Positions 8,218 through 16,226 of a DNA stretch of 64,000 nt are shown one piece after another. Below the pieces are notes generated by a model. That model was not told where the DNA came from and searched no databases. It saw only the letters and a program-made list of their open reading frames with translations. A program made the position numbers and the translations under genes. Location of the stretch: the NCBI GenBank assembly GCA_018110905.1, contig JAGBAZ010000026.1:1-64000 (forward strand), written 5' to 3'. The first letter of the stretch is position 1. The number at the start of each line of letters is the position of its first letter. The stretch is from Oscillospiraceae bacterium (GTDB taxonomy: Bacteria; Bacillota; Clostridia; Oscillospirales; Ruminococcaceae).

Positions 8218-9591
8218 TTATTCATAAAAATCAAAAATGACTTTTGTGCCATTTTCATTGGAAACTATATCAAGTTTCCCGCTCAGTTTTTCGTTTACTA
8301 TCGTTTCAACAAGGTCAAGTCCCATTGAACCTTTTCGTACGGAGGATTTATCAAAACCACAGCCGTTGTCCTCAACAGTAATCGCTGTGAAAAGATAATC
8401 GTTCTTTATCAAAACCGTTATTTTTCCGTTTTGATTATCCGGAAAAGCATGTCGTATCGCATTCTGAACAAGTTCATAAACAACGAGTGCAACAGAAGAT
8501 GCCGTTCCCGCGGAAACCTCAACATCATCGCCTTCAACACGAACTTCAATATTTTTCGCTTTTTCCAGGGCGTTCTGAATGATATTAAGACGAAGCCTTT
8601 CCAAAGCAAATTTCATCGAAACTGTTTCGCAGCTTACGTGGATGATTTCCTCAAGAGTCGAAGCAAGAGCCTCAAGACGCCCCGCCGTACTTGAAAGAAC
8701 ATCTTTTGCAGTATTGTCCTCAACATATTTTTCCTGATGCCGCATGGTATCCGCAAACATATGAAGGCTGTTGTTCATTCTGTGCCGAAGTTCCCTTAGG
8801 GCAACGTCTTTCATAAGCCCCTGCTTTTTTATCAAGGATGTTTCGGTAACATCTTTGATGATTATAACGTAACTCAGTGCAGGATCCGAAAGCGGAACAC
8901 TTTTATAAATAAGCTGATGACCGCTTACAAGAACCTTGCGGCTTTCTGCCGAAAAATCTTTCTGTTCCGGATAACTTTTAGAATCGAACTGTATGTTGCT
9001 CATTTCCATTCCGATGATATCATCAACGTATCCGAGTTCTGAATAAAGTTTTGCCGCGGCAAGATTTCTTCCGGCAACAATAAAATCCTTATCAATAAAA
9101 ACGAGGGCATCGTCAAGATAATCTCCGAAAAGACTTGCATCGCAGGGTATGGATAATCCGGATTTTCCGTCACTGAGAAAGAAAGATTTTTCTTCCGCTT
9201 TCTTTTCATAAATAAGAACCGCAATTACTTTTCCGTTATAAAAAATCGGCTCCGTTGTCTGAACGACAGTTCTGTTTTCGACAGCATTTATAACTCGCAT
9301 TTCGCTTGTCGGAATTCCAAGGCGGAAAGTCCTGTCCATAGCCGGTTCATCGCACCAGTTCATTAACATTCCTATTATGTTCACAGTATAGTTCGACGGA
9401 ACCGTTCTCGGTTTTGCTTCGCCCACAACAATCGCCGTTTTTCCCGTGGAAGTTCGGCAATCTATGAACGCATCCGCCTGTGCCGCATCCGCAAGGGACT
9501 GGAGTCTTCCGGAATGTTCCTCAACGCAGGCAATTTCCTCTTCGGAAAGATCTGTATATTTTCTGCAAAGATTTCTTGTAATATCAGTCAT
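8218..9591 (-). CDS. eutW: EutW-like sensor histidine kinase
   Basis: A cytoplasmic histidine kinase of about 457 residues. The N-terminal half is the sensory domain (MTDITRNLCRKYTDLSEEEI... VVGEAKPRTVPSNY...) typical of EutW-type kinases, followed by a PAS-like region. The dimerisation/phosphorylation motif is LRELRHRMNNSLHM (HisKA_2 type), and the ATP-binding domain has VVYELVQNAIRHAF, DNGCGFD and GSMGLDLVETIV. It probably senses ethanolamine and phosphorylates the EutV-like regulator upstream. I prefer the ATG at 9591, two bases after the regulator's stop (coupled translation). A TTG at 9612 inside the regulator gene is an alternative. Confidence 0.88.
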   Translation of the reverse strand: MTDITRNLCRKYTDLSEEEIACVEEHSGRLQSLADAAQADAFIDCRTSTGKTAIVVGEAKPRTVPSNYTVNIIGMLMNWCDEPAMDRTFRLGIPTSEMRVINAVENRTVVQTTEPIFYNGKVIAVLIYEKKAEEKSFFLSDGKSGLSIPCDASLFGDYLDDALVFIDKDFIVAGRNLAAAKLYSELGYVDDIIGMEMSNIQFDSKSYPEQKDFSAESRKVLVSGHQLIYKSVPLSDPALSYVIIIKDVTETSLIKKQGLMKDVALRELRHRMNNSLHMFADTMRHQEKYVEDNTAKDVLSSTAGRLEALASTLEEIIHVSCETVSMKFALERLRLNIIQNALEKAKNIEVRVEGDDVEVSAGTASSVALVVYELVQNAIRHAFPDNQNGKITVLIKNDYLFTAITVEDNGCGFDKSSVRKGSMGLDLVETIVNEKLSGKLDIVSNENGTKVIFDFYE

Positions 9592-9592
9592 A

Positions 9593-10183
9593 TCATTTAT
9601 CAAACTTTTCAATAATTCCTAAAGCAATGGATTCCATGGAAGCGTTTTTCCGCCTGCTGAGTTCGCGGATAAATCCAAAAGCTTCCTGTTCACTGCATTT
9701 TTTATTTTCCATAATCAGGAGTTTTGCTTTTGAAACAGCTTCGTGGCTTCTGCTTCTTTTCTTTAGTTCTGTAATATCTTCAAGAATCGAAACGGATTCG
9801 GTGGATTTTTTAAAGCAAATTTCAAGATTCGGAAGAATGTGTTCCTTTTCTATGGGTTTTGTGATATATCCCGCAACGCCGGCTTCCGAAGCTTTCGTAA
9901 TGGATTCAATATCATTAAAAGCGGTAAGAATCACAACACAGGGACAAAGATTTTCCGAAATAATATTTTTTGCTGCTTCAATCCCGCTCATAATCGGCAT
10001 TTTTATATCAAGAACTGCAATATCCGGTTTCAGTTTCCTACATTGTGAAAGCGCCTCTGCGCCGTTTGTTGCCTCACATATTATTTTATAACCGTTTTCT
10101 AAAAGAATATCGTTTAAGGAAATGCGTATGTTTTTGTCATCATCGGCAATAAGCACCGTTACTTCCTTTTCCACAGAAGCCAA
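9593..10183 (-). CDS. eutV: EutV-like ANTAR response regulator
   Basis: Receiver plus ANTAR protein, about 196 residues. The receiver is intact: acidic pair in LIADDDKNIR, phospho-acceptor in VLDIKMP, Lys in GYITKPIE. The C-terminal ANTAR domain (EAVSKAKLLIMENKKCSEQEAFGFI...) binds RNA hairpins and blocks termination. Phosphorylated by the adjacent kinase, it should antiterminate the eutB leader. A GGAGGTG site points to the TTG at 10183 (MASVEKEVTVLIADDD); an ATG at 10198 is possible but overlaps that ribosome site. The kinase gene follows immediately. Confidence 0.88.
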   Translation of the reverse strand: MASVEKEVTVLIADDDKNIRISLNDILLENGYKIICEATNGAEALSQCRKLKPDIAVLDIKMPIMSGIEAAKNIISENLCPCVVILTAFNDIESITKASEAGVAGYITKPIEKEHILPNLEICFKKSTESVSILEDITELKKRSRSHEAVSKAKLLIMENKKCSEQEAFGFIRELSRRKNASMESIALGIIEKFDK

Positions 10184-10213
10184 ACAAAGCACCTCCATGC
10201 TTTTTGTTGAATC

Positions 10214-10780
10214 TTATTTTAAAATTTCTATCAGCTTTTTAAGCGGGATATTTTTGGATTCGCTTATTGAGCAAAGCTGCTTTTTTGCCTCCTCAAAAGA
10301 AAGAGAATTTTCTGAAGCAAATTTTCCCACAACCCGTTCAAAGTCAAGCCGATCATTGAAAAGCACACTCATGGATCTATATTCTTCTTTTAATTTTCTG
10401 CTTCGTTCTTTCTCTGCAATCGAAACGATAAGCCACGGAATGATTCTGTCTTCTGAAAAAGGCTCGGTAATAAATCCGTCGGAACCGTTTCTTATAAATT
10501 CATCCGCAAGCGCTTTGCTGTATTCGGCGGAAGTTATTGCCGCAATGCAATCTGTATCAATCTTTTTTATCTTTTTCAAAACCGATATTCCGTCAAGGAG
10601 CGGGAGTGTGGAATCTATGAAAACAACTTTTGGAGAATATTCTTCAAATATTTTCACTGCATCGATTCCGTCAAAAGCAAAAACTATATTATCATATCCG
10701 GATTTTTTCAGAACTGAAGAAAAATAATCCGCATTGCTTTTTTTACTTTGAGCTAAAAGAATGCAAAATTTTCCTTCCAT
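10214..10780 (-). CDS. Second ANTAR-type response regulator, partly degenerate
   Basis: A 188-residue receiver-ANTAR-like protein at the head of the regulator operon. The phospho-acceptor Asp is present (VVFIDSTLPLLDG). The acidic pocket is lost (CILLAQSKK) and the conserved Lys of the KP motif is Glu (FITEPF). The C-terminal helical part (FASENSLSFEEAKKQLCSISESK) fits an ANTAR domain, though weakly. The ATG at 10780 follows CGGAGGATTTT; the frame runs further upstream but only through the leader terminator. Possibly a modulator or partner of EutV (inference). Confidence 0.78.
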   Translation of the reverse strand: MEGKFCILLAQSKKSNADYFSSVLKKSGYDNIVFAFDGIDAVKIFEEYSPKVVFIDSTLPLLDGISVLKKIKKIDTDCIAAITSAEYSKALADEFIRNGSDGFITEPFSEDRIIPWLIVSIAEKERSRKLKEEYRSMSVLFNDRLDFERVVGKFASENSLSFEEAKKQLCSISESKNIPLKKLIEILK

Positions 10781-10802
10781 AAAATCCTCCGAAAACAAAA
10801 AT

Positions 10803-10833
10803 AACGCCAAAAACACATAAGGTTTCGGACGTT
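10803..10833 (-). terminator. Attenuator terminator in the ANTAR-operon leader
   Basis: On the minus strand AACGTCCGAAA and TTTTTGGCGTT pair (one mismatch) around a 9-nt loop, followed by ATTTTTG. It lies between the promoter (10882-10910) and the first regulator gene (10780). The regulator operon thus seems to be attenuated itself. Confidence 0.65.
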
Positions 10834-10853
10834 ATCGGCACATCTTTTTTTGA

Positions 10854-10870
10854 CATACTGACATCGTATG
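10854..10870 (-). promoter_or_regulatory. Small leader hairpin with GATGTCA loop
   Basis: CATAC / GTATG enclose the loop GATGTCA right at the start of the transcript from the 10882-10910 promoter. The loop differs by one base from that of the eutB leader hairpin (GACGTCA). Candidate binding site of an ANTAR protein. Confidence 0.45.
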
Positions 10871-10881
10871 CCTTTGTAAAA

Positions 10882-10910
10882 ATTATAATCATTTCGGCAT
10901 TTTTTGTCAA
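10882..10910 (-). promoter_or_regulatory. Sigma-A promoter of the ANTAR/kinase operon
   Basis: Perfect TTGACA (10905-10910) and perfect TATAAT (10882-10887) with a 17-bp spacer on the minus strand. Transcription would begin near 10875, giving a leader of about 95 nt. Confidence 0.88.
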
Positions 10911-10996
10911 CCGTTTTTGCTTTTTTGCTACTGCTGTCAAGATTCAGGCAACAAACTCATAAACATAAGCAGAAGCACTTTTCCATAAAAATCAAC

Positions 10997-11084
10997 TATA
11001 AAAAGCCGCTCAGGAATTCCCATTCCTAAGCGGTTTTTTCGTGGTGAGCCATCGGGGATTCTTCCCTTGGCATTTTAATTAAAA
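10997..11084 (-). repeat. tRNA-Lys 3'-half plus terminator element, copy 2 (decayed)
   Basis: The terminator CCGCTCAGGAA / TTCCTAAGCGG plus T-run is followed on the plus strand by TGGTGAGCCATCGGGGATTC, as in copy 1. After this the T-arm has degenerated, but ATTTTAATTAAAAG still resembles the anticodon-loop end. The terminator stem differs from copy 1 by paired changes (AACAA/TTGTT to AGGAA/TTCCT), so pairing has been kept. The interval 10817-11145 otherwise holds the promoter and leader of the ANTAR operon and no gene. Confidence 0.75.
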
Positions 11085-11145
11085 GTAATGATTAAAAATA
11101 TCTATATCTTTATACCTTTTTATTATAATATCAACCGTGATCTTA

Positions 11146-12189
11146 TTACATTTTTTCAACCATTTTAGCAACTTTAATTAGTTCCTTTTTTGATGAAACC
11201 CCAAGTTTGTTATAAATGTTTTTATTATGATATTTAAGGGTGTTTTCCGTAATATTTAATTTTTCACGAATTTCCGCAGTGGTTTTTCCTTCAATATATA
11301 ATCCGTAAATTTTTCTTTCTGTCGGAGTAAGTTCCCGAAAACCTTCCGCAAAATATTCGCAAATTTCTTTCTGGCTTTCAGAAATTTTTTGTTTTCCTTC
11401 GTTTACAAAATTGGTGTTTTTTGTTTGCTCCGTCAAAAGTCTTTCTTCTTCCTGCATTATAAGATGAAGTATCAGAAGAAAAAGTTCACTTATAATATAA
11501 GAAACCGAAAGCAATTCAAAATCTATTTTTACTATCTGTTCTATGAACCACACTCCGATGTTTACGGAAAAGGCGCTTATAAACACAATAATCCGCGCCG
11601 TGGAATCCATTTTTCGTTTTATCGCCGCATATACGGCAACACCTATCATCGCGCCGAAATAAAAAAGCAAATAGAGCAGATATACAAAATGCAAAGGTCC
11701 GTAAACTTTATCAAGTGCAGAAGCCCCTCCGATAGTTACGAGGGAAACTTCCTTATAATAGATGTCAAGATATCCCGGGCTTGCGGCAATAACAAAAACG
11801 AAGGTGCCAATAAAAATCAGTATCCATGGAATCCATTTTTTATATTTTATTTTAACAAGATCCAGCATTATCATAAGCATTGAAAGCGGAAGAAAAGCCG
11901 AACCGAGATACGATATTCTGTTTGCAAGAAGAGCTTCTTCGAGCGTTTTTGATGAAGCAAGGCAAAAATAACCGGCATTTACTACCGCAACCGAACTGAA
12001 AAGAACGGTGAGCCACGCTTCCTTTTTCTTAACAACGCAAAAATACCCCAAAAGCATAACAATTGCCAGAACGGCCATTATTCCATAAACCGTGACCAGA
12101 CTTGCGCTTTTTTCTCCGATTTTCGCGCAGCCCGAAAAAGCTGTCATCGTTGACAGGATCAATATAAAAATTGCGGATAATTTTTTCAT
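11146..12189 (-). CDS. Membrane-bound LuxR-family regulator with seven TM segments
   Basis: A 347-residue protein. An N-terminal hydrophobic leader with a lipobox-like SGCA is followed by seven predicted membrane helices (from VTVYGIMAVLAIVMLLGYF to LLSVSYIISELFLLILHLI). The C-terminal ~65 residues form a LuxR/GerE helix-turn-helix (LTPTERKIYGLYIEGKTTAEIREKLNITENTLKYH). This layout (7TM sensor joined to a LuxR DNA-binding domain) is common in gut Firmicutes, where ligands are mostly unknown. It is a single gene, adjacent to repeat copy 2. It may control the divergent lipoprotein gene at 12497 (inference). Confidence 0.82.
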   Translation of the reverse strand: MKKLSAIFILILSTMTAFSGCAKIGEKSASLVTVYGIMAVLAIVMLLGYFCVVKKKEAWLTVLFSSVAVVNAGYFCLASSKTLEEALLANRISYLGSAFLPLSMLMIMLDLVKIKYKKWIPWILIFIGTFVFVIAASPGYLDIYYKEVSLVTIGGASALDKVYGPLHFVYLLYLLFYFGAMIGVAVYAAIKRKMDSTARIIVFISAFSVNIGVWFIEQIVKIDFELLSVSYIISELFLLILHLIMQEEERLLTEQTKNTNFVNEGKQKISESQKEICEYFAEGFRELTPTERKIYGLYIEGKTTAEIREKLNITENTLKYHNKNIYNKLGVSSKKELIKVAKMVEKM

Positions 12190-12496
12190 ATCAAACTCCC
12201 AAAACCATCGTTTTTAAGGTTAAACATCCGTTCCCACACTTTTGCCCACACCTTTTTTATAAAAAAGGTTTTCCCCCACACTTTTTATCGGTTTTCGGGT
12301 GAGGACAAAAACAACACTTTGTTTATAATTGAAAATACAAGATAATTAATATCTTGTTTTTTATAAGGGGTACCCTCTTTGTTTCAAATCCGCATTTTGA
12401 AATAAATTTTTTGCTTTTGCGCCAACAAAAGCAAAAAACACCCCATTTTTTATAATTATATTATATTTTTAAAAAACGGTCAAGGGAGGTTTTATT
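12190..12496. other. Intergenic region with hairpins between two divergent genes
   Basis: No gene seen. It holds three small hairpins: ACCTTTTTTATAAAAAAGGT near 12250, ACAAGATAATTAATATCTTGT at 12337-12357 followed by TTTTTTA, and GCTTTTG/CAAAAGC near 12412-12435. It must also contain both promoters, but no clean -35/-10 pair stands out. Confidence 0.5.
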
Positions 12497-13933
12497 TTGA
12501 AAAAAATTATTGTGTTTTTGTTTGTTTTTGCCCTCTGTTTTTCCGGATGCGGTTCCGATGAACCTTCCGCAGAACCGGAACAGAGCAAACCGGAAAGTTC
12601 TTCTTCGGCAGAAATTGAAGGCGAGTTTTTCAGCGCGGAAAACGTAAAAGCCGTTGTACCTGAAGGCTGGATGGCTTTTACCATCGCGGATGTTTTTTCC
12701 GATGTTGAAGGCGCAAAAGATCCGGACGTAATCCAGATTTGCAAAGGCGCTGAAAGCGATTTTGACCTTTTCACAAATCCTTATGTCCAGATAAATTATT
12801 ATGGTCCGGATGTTGAATTTTTTGCTCCCGGAAAAGACTGGTACACCGACACCGAGGATATAAAACCTTTTAAAGCCGGAAACCACGAATGGGAAGGTTT
12901 TACCGGATACAGCGACGAATATCTTTTCGCAATACTCTGGTGCATCGAAGGAGATATTGAATATCAGGCAACCATGTGGCTTAACGGCGAAAATAATTCT
13001 ATAAATTACAACGATGAAGACGTCCTTGCAATTCTTGCAAGTGTAGCTCCTTCCGATGGTTCTGCTCCCTCCGGTGAAATATCTTCTGAAAGCGAAAATG
13101 AAAATCCCGAAAACGAAATCCTTGCAAGATACCTTGGCGACTGGAGCGGCGTTCTTAAAATTCGCGGATGCACCGCGGCATATTCCCACCTCGAAGGCGT
13201 TGTTTCCTACGCCTGCGCAAGAATTGTTATCGATAACAGCGGAAATCTTGTTCCGTTCATAGGATTTGCTCTTGACGGGGTTTATCTTACCTCCGCCGAA
13301 GCAACTCTTGATTCCGCAAGCGAAAGCATATTCATCAGCGGAACATATAACACCGGAAATTACAGCAACGTTGAAATTCTTGAATATATGCCCGGAACCA
13401 TCGGAATCACCTTCCCGGTTGACATAAACGGTGAAGGATTTGAACTTTTTGTAAATCTCCGCAGAATCGGCGATGAAAACTGGACCACCGAAGACCCGCA
13501 AATGAGTTCTTCTGACCTTGATTATTTCCGCGGCTGGACCTTCGAACAGCTTGCTCAGGGAATGGGATATGATTCAAACGGTTATCCTCCGGCATCTTAT
13601 CTTGAAAACGGCCCTGTTCCTTCCGGTTCTTCCGGTTCCGGAAGTACCGAACTTGGCGATAAAGCCGGTGCGGACGGTATGGTCGCGGATTACGATACCC
13701 TTAAAACCGGACTTGAATGGTGCAAAACGGAAAGAACCTATGATTCCACTTATGACGAAGTTGCGGCGCAGTTCGGTGTTCACGGTTTCTTTGTTGATGA
13801 ATTCGGCGACAAACCCTACCGCCGCTACAGATGGTTCTATGACGACAGCAACTATGTCACCATTACCTTTGAAGTAAAACCGGACGGAAGCGAAACCTGG
13901 AACGTAACCGCCTGGGAGGGCATTAAAGACTGA
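12497..13933 (+). CDS. Secreted lipoprotein, function unknown
   Basis: A 478-residue protein with an N-terminal signal and lipobox (FALCFSGCGSD), then a Ser/Glu-rich linker (EPEQSKPESSSS). It has no ATG: the start is a TTG at 12497 with GGGAGG 9 nt upstream. Two related-looking domains (about residues 45-175 and 210-340) are separated by another Ser/Glu-rich linker, and a Gly/Ser linker precedes a ~95-residue C-terminal domain ending in WEGIKD. I do not recognise the family. Its linker style resembles the lipoprotein at 16227-17348, which also ends its first half with a similar WTFEQLAQGMGY/WFEMAQTMG segment. Confidence 0.75.
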   Translation: MKKIIVFLFVFALCFSGCGSDEPSAEPEQSKPESSSSAEIEGEFFSAENVKAVVPEGWMAFTIADVFSDVEGAKDPDVIQICKGAESDFDLFTNPYVQINYYGPDVEFFAPGKDWYTDTEDIKPFKAGNHEWEGFTGYSDEYLFAILWCIEGDIEYQATMWLNGENNSINYNDEDVLAILASVAPSDGSAPSGEISSESENENPENEILARYLGDWSGVLKIRGCTAAYSHLEGVVSYACARIVIDNSGNLVPFIGFALDGVYLTSAEATLDSASESIFISGTYNTGNYSNVEILEYMPGTIGITFPVDINGEGFELFVNLRRIGDENWTTEDPQMSSSDLDYFRGWTFEQLAQGMGYDSNGYPPASYLENGPVPSGSSGSGSTELGDKAGADGMVADYDTLKTGLEWCKTERTYDSTYDEVAAQFGVHGFFVDEFGDKPYRRYRWFYDDSNYVTITFEVKPDGSETWNVTAWEGIKD

Positions 13934-13958
13934 TATATTTCATGTTTTTCCTTTTTAT

Positions 13959-13998
13959 AAAAATGAGCACGGAGAAAATTTTCTCCGTGCTCATTTTT
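13959..13998. terminator. Bidirectional terminator between convergent genes
   Basis: AAAAATGAGCACGGAGAA and its complement with an AATT centre; A and T runs on both sides. It serves the lipoprotein (plus) and the DUF4428 gene (minus). The core ATGAGCAC recurs in terminators at 27043, 35052 and 37003. Confidence 0.88.
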
Positions 13999-14031
13999 AT
14001 TTTATGCGTGCTCAAAAGTTTTTTAATAAAA

Positions 14032-14790
14032 TCAGCCCATTGCACCGCCGCAATATTCACAGCATCCGTTTGCATCCGGAATTGTTGTTGCACCGCACCA
14101 AGGACAAGTCATTGCGGTTTTCGGTGCAGCCGCAACCGCAGCTTCTTCCCTAACCTGCTCACGAACTTCGGTAAGGGCTTTTTTGATCTCCTCGCCCATT
14201 TCCTTATATTCGCGGTACTGTATATTATTTTCGGGTCTGGGGGTAATGTTTCCTCTTACCTCCATATCAACGCTGCTGCTGTTAAGGCGGAATCTTATTT
14301 CGTCAAAATACGGGTTGCGGACGTTTATAACAACGTCAAAATCATAGGAATATTCATATCTCGGCGGAACATAGCTTACTTCGCCGTTTTCGGTATCACG
14401 CATGATTTCTCTTCTGTCCTCATCAACATCAATGCTGCAACCGGTAACATCGGAAAAATCGAGCACATCGGGATTTGCGTCAACAAGATTTCTTTCATCC
14501 GTTACCATAAATTTGCGTGCATCCTCATCAAGAAGAATCTTCATATTTTCACCGAAAGTTCTGGTGGTTCTGAATTTTGCAACTTCCGCTTTGTTTGCTT
14601 CGCGGTAATCAAGCTGTTCGCGGATTTCCGCAATGGTGGAACTTCTTCTGTCGCTGAACCAGGGAGAAAGTTTTTTCTGGCAATCTCCGCACATTACTCC
14701 GTCTTCAAGTTTTTTCTTTCCGAACATACCAAGTTCTTTTCCGCAAAAAGCGCAGTTTTCTTTTTCAAAAAGTTTTCCGAAAAGGCCCAT
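14032..14790 (-). CDS. DUF4428-type zinc-ribbon protein
   Basis: A 252-residue cytoplasmic protein. The N-terminus (MGLFGKLFEKENCAFCGKELGMFGKKKLEDGVMCGDC) is a DUF4428 four-Cys zinc ribbon. A central domain of unknown type follows. The end (CPWCGATTIPDANGCCEYCGG) is a second zinc ribbon. The ATG at 14790 with GGAGGATTTTATA is preferred over an upstream codon. It is the last gene of a minus-strand group of small secreted and zinc-ribbon proteins; function unknown. Confidence 0.8.
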   Translation of the reverse strand: MGLFGKLFEKENCAFCGKELGMFGKKKLEDGVMCGDCQKKLSPWFSDRRSSTIAEIREQLDYREANKAEVAKFRTTRTFGENMKILLDEDARKFMVTDERNLVDANPDVLDFSDVTGCSIDVDEDRREIMRDTENGEVSYVPPRYEYSYDFDVVINVRNPYFDEIRFRLNSSSVDMEVRGNITPRPENNIQYREYKEMGEEIKKALTEVREQVREEAAVAAAPKTAMTCPWCGATTIPDANGCCEYCGGAMG

Positions 14791-14803
14791 TATAAAATCC
14801 TCC

Positions 14804-15373
14804 TTAGTTATTCGTCTTTTCAAGTTCCGGAATTTCTCTTCCTATGGGGTCTGCAAGTTCCTTAAGAATCAGGTCGAATCTGTAACCGTTTGCTCCCAAA
14901 GGCGCATAAAAAGTCTCCGTAATTATTCCTGTTTCTGTTTTCCATTCGGCTTTTACCGAAATTTTGTCTCCGCCATCAAGAATTGTGGGTTCTTTAATAA
15001 ATTTCCTCTTAATTTTATCAAAGAAACTTTCTTTCGTCTTTATCGGGATAATTTCCGGATATACTGCAAGAAAAGTTTCCTCAATTTCTTTCCATTGCTC
15101 TTCGGAAATTTCAGCCTCCTTTTCGCTCATAATATAGCCGCAAGAATCTTCGTCATAGATCCAATCTTTTTCATTTTCCGGCAAATATTCTGCGACAAAG
15201 TTATAAGGTGTTACATAAATATGAAAATCAGCGTTTGCAATAGAGCCGTTTGTTCTGTTGTAGTGGATTCCAACAAGGGTTCCGGGTGCTGTTTTCAAAT
15301 CTTCTCCACCTCCGCAGCTGCAAAAAGAAAGAACAATCAAAATAACAAAAAATATAAAAATCGACTTTTTCAT
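14804..15373 (-). CDS. Small lipoprotein, function unknown
   Basis: A 189-residue protein with signal and lipobox (VLSFCSCGGGED). The rest is one small globular domain with no motif I recognise (GTLVGIHYNRTNGSIANADF...). Its ATG overlaps the TGA of the pseudogene upstream (ATGA), which suggests it was once coupled to that gene. It is 13 bp before the DUF4428 gene start. Confidence 0.72.
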   Translation of the reverse strand: MKKSIFIFFVILIVLSFCSCGGGEDLKTAPGTLVGIHYNRTNGSIANADFHIYVTPYNFVAEYLPENEKDWIYDEDSCGYIMSEKEAEISEEQWKEIEETFLAVYPEIIPIKTKESFFDKIKRKFIKEPTILDGGDKISVKAEWKTETGIITETFYAPLGANGYRFDLILKELADPIGREIPELEKTNN

Positions 15374-15568
15374 TTTATATCTTCATCACCGAAAGGGTCG
15401 CCGCAGTTTGGGCAGAATTTGCCTTGGTTTCCGGTCTGTCCGCAGGAACAAGTCCAGCCTTCGGGTACCAGCATTGCATTTCTTGGATCTTTTGCCGCTT
15501 CAACCGCCTGGGTATTGGGAACACCCATCTGTGCCTGCTGTGCCGCCTATTGCTTTTATAAGTCCCAT
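15370..15568 (-). pseudogene. Collapsed SPFH/YdjI-type protein gene
   Basis: From the ATG at 15568 (good GGAGAG site) the reading starts MGLIKAIGG, the exact N-terminal style of SPFH-domain YdjI-like proteins, then meets a stop after 22 codons. A frame shifted by one base then reads AQQAQMGVPNTQAVEAAKDP and ends in a zinc ribbon (WTCSCGQTGNQGKFCPNCGDPFG), which is the C-terminus of the same family. About 300 residues between these parts are missing. The simplest reading is an internal deletion out of frame near GGCGGCACAGCAGGCACAG. Full-length relatives tend to sit with similar zinc-ribbon genes, as here. Confidence 0.72.
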
Positions 15569-15601
15569 AATTCAGCACTCTCCTTTTTTATGTAAAATTA
15601 A

Positions 15602-16210
15602 TTATGCCCAGGGGTTTGCACTTTCCGGCTGACGGATATCGGAAAGGATATACTGTTCCCAAAGATACCATTTTCCGTCCTTTGCTTCACGGATAAGAAT
15701 TTCTCTGGGGCTGTCCGCTCCGCCGGAAGTTACAAAAAGTTTTGCGTAACCGTCGTTTTCATAGCTGTAAGGATTATCTCCGACAGTGATTTTTAAAGGC
15801 ATATCGGGAGTATAATCGTTTTCCGGGGTTGCGCCTTTAAAATAGGAACGGGGAACATAGTCCTTATCCATAAATCTGTCACGGATAAAATTGATGTCCA
15901 TTCCGCTCATCGGACGAGGTCCTCTTAAATAATTGAGCATTTTTACTGAAAGTTCTCTGTCTTTCGGATAAACGCAAAAAGCAAGAACGGTCATCGCCGC
16001 GGTTTCGAAAGGGGTTTCCATTTTTGCTTCCGGAAGAGAAACAAATTCCTCATAAGTTTCCGGAACAGACGGGAAAGTTATATCGACCGTTTTGTTCGCC
16101 GCGTTTCTTACCGCATTTTTAATGTTGTCTCCAAGCTGTTTTGCGGCTTTGTTGCCGTTTGTTTTAAGTGCGTTTATTGCCTGCTGTTTAAGGCTGTCAA
16201 AAAGTCCCAT
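15602..16210 (-). CDS. Conserved protein of unknown function
   Basis: A 202-residue protein starting MGLFDSLKQQAINALKTNG, with an amphipathic N-terminal helix and no signal peptide. The ATG at 16210 follows AAAGGAGAATTTT; the frame upstream of it overlaps the preceding gene. The middle (KTVDITFPSVPETYEEFVSLPEAKM) and the end (LIREAKDGKWYLWEQYIL) show no catalytic motif. Located 16 bp after the lipoprotein gene 16227-17348 in the same group. Confidence 0.75.
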   Translation of the reverse strand: MGLFDSLKQQAINALKTNGNKAAKQLGDNIKNAVRNAANKTVDITFPSVPETYEEFVSLPEAKMETPFETAAMTVLAFCVYPKDRELSVKMLNYLRGPRPMSGMDINFIRDRFMDKDYVPRSYFKGATPENDYTPDMPLKITVGDNPYSYENDGYAKLFVTSGGADSPREILIREAKDGKWYLWEQYILSDIRQPESANPWA

Positions 16211-16226
16211 AAAATTCTCCTTTCTT

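Noticed and set aside
12461..13501. A 346-codon open frame on the minus strand
   Set aside because: Antisense to the lipoprotein gene, which has a proper signal peptide and start.
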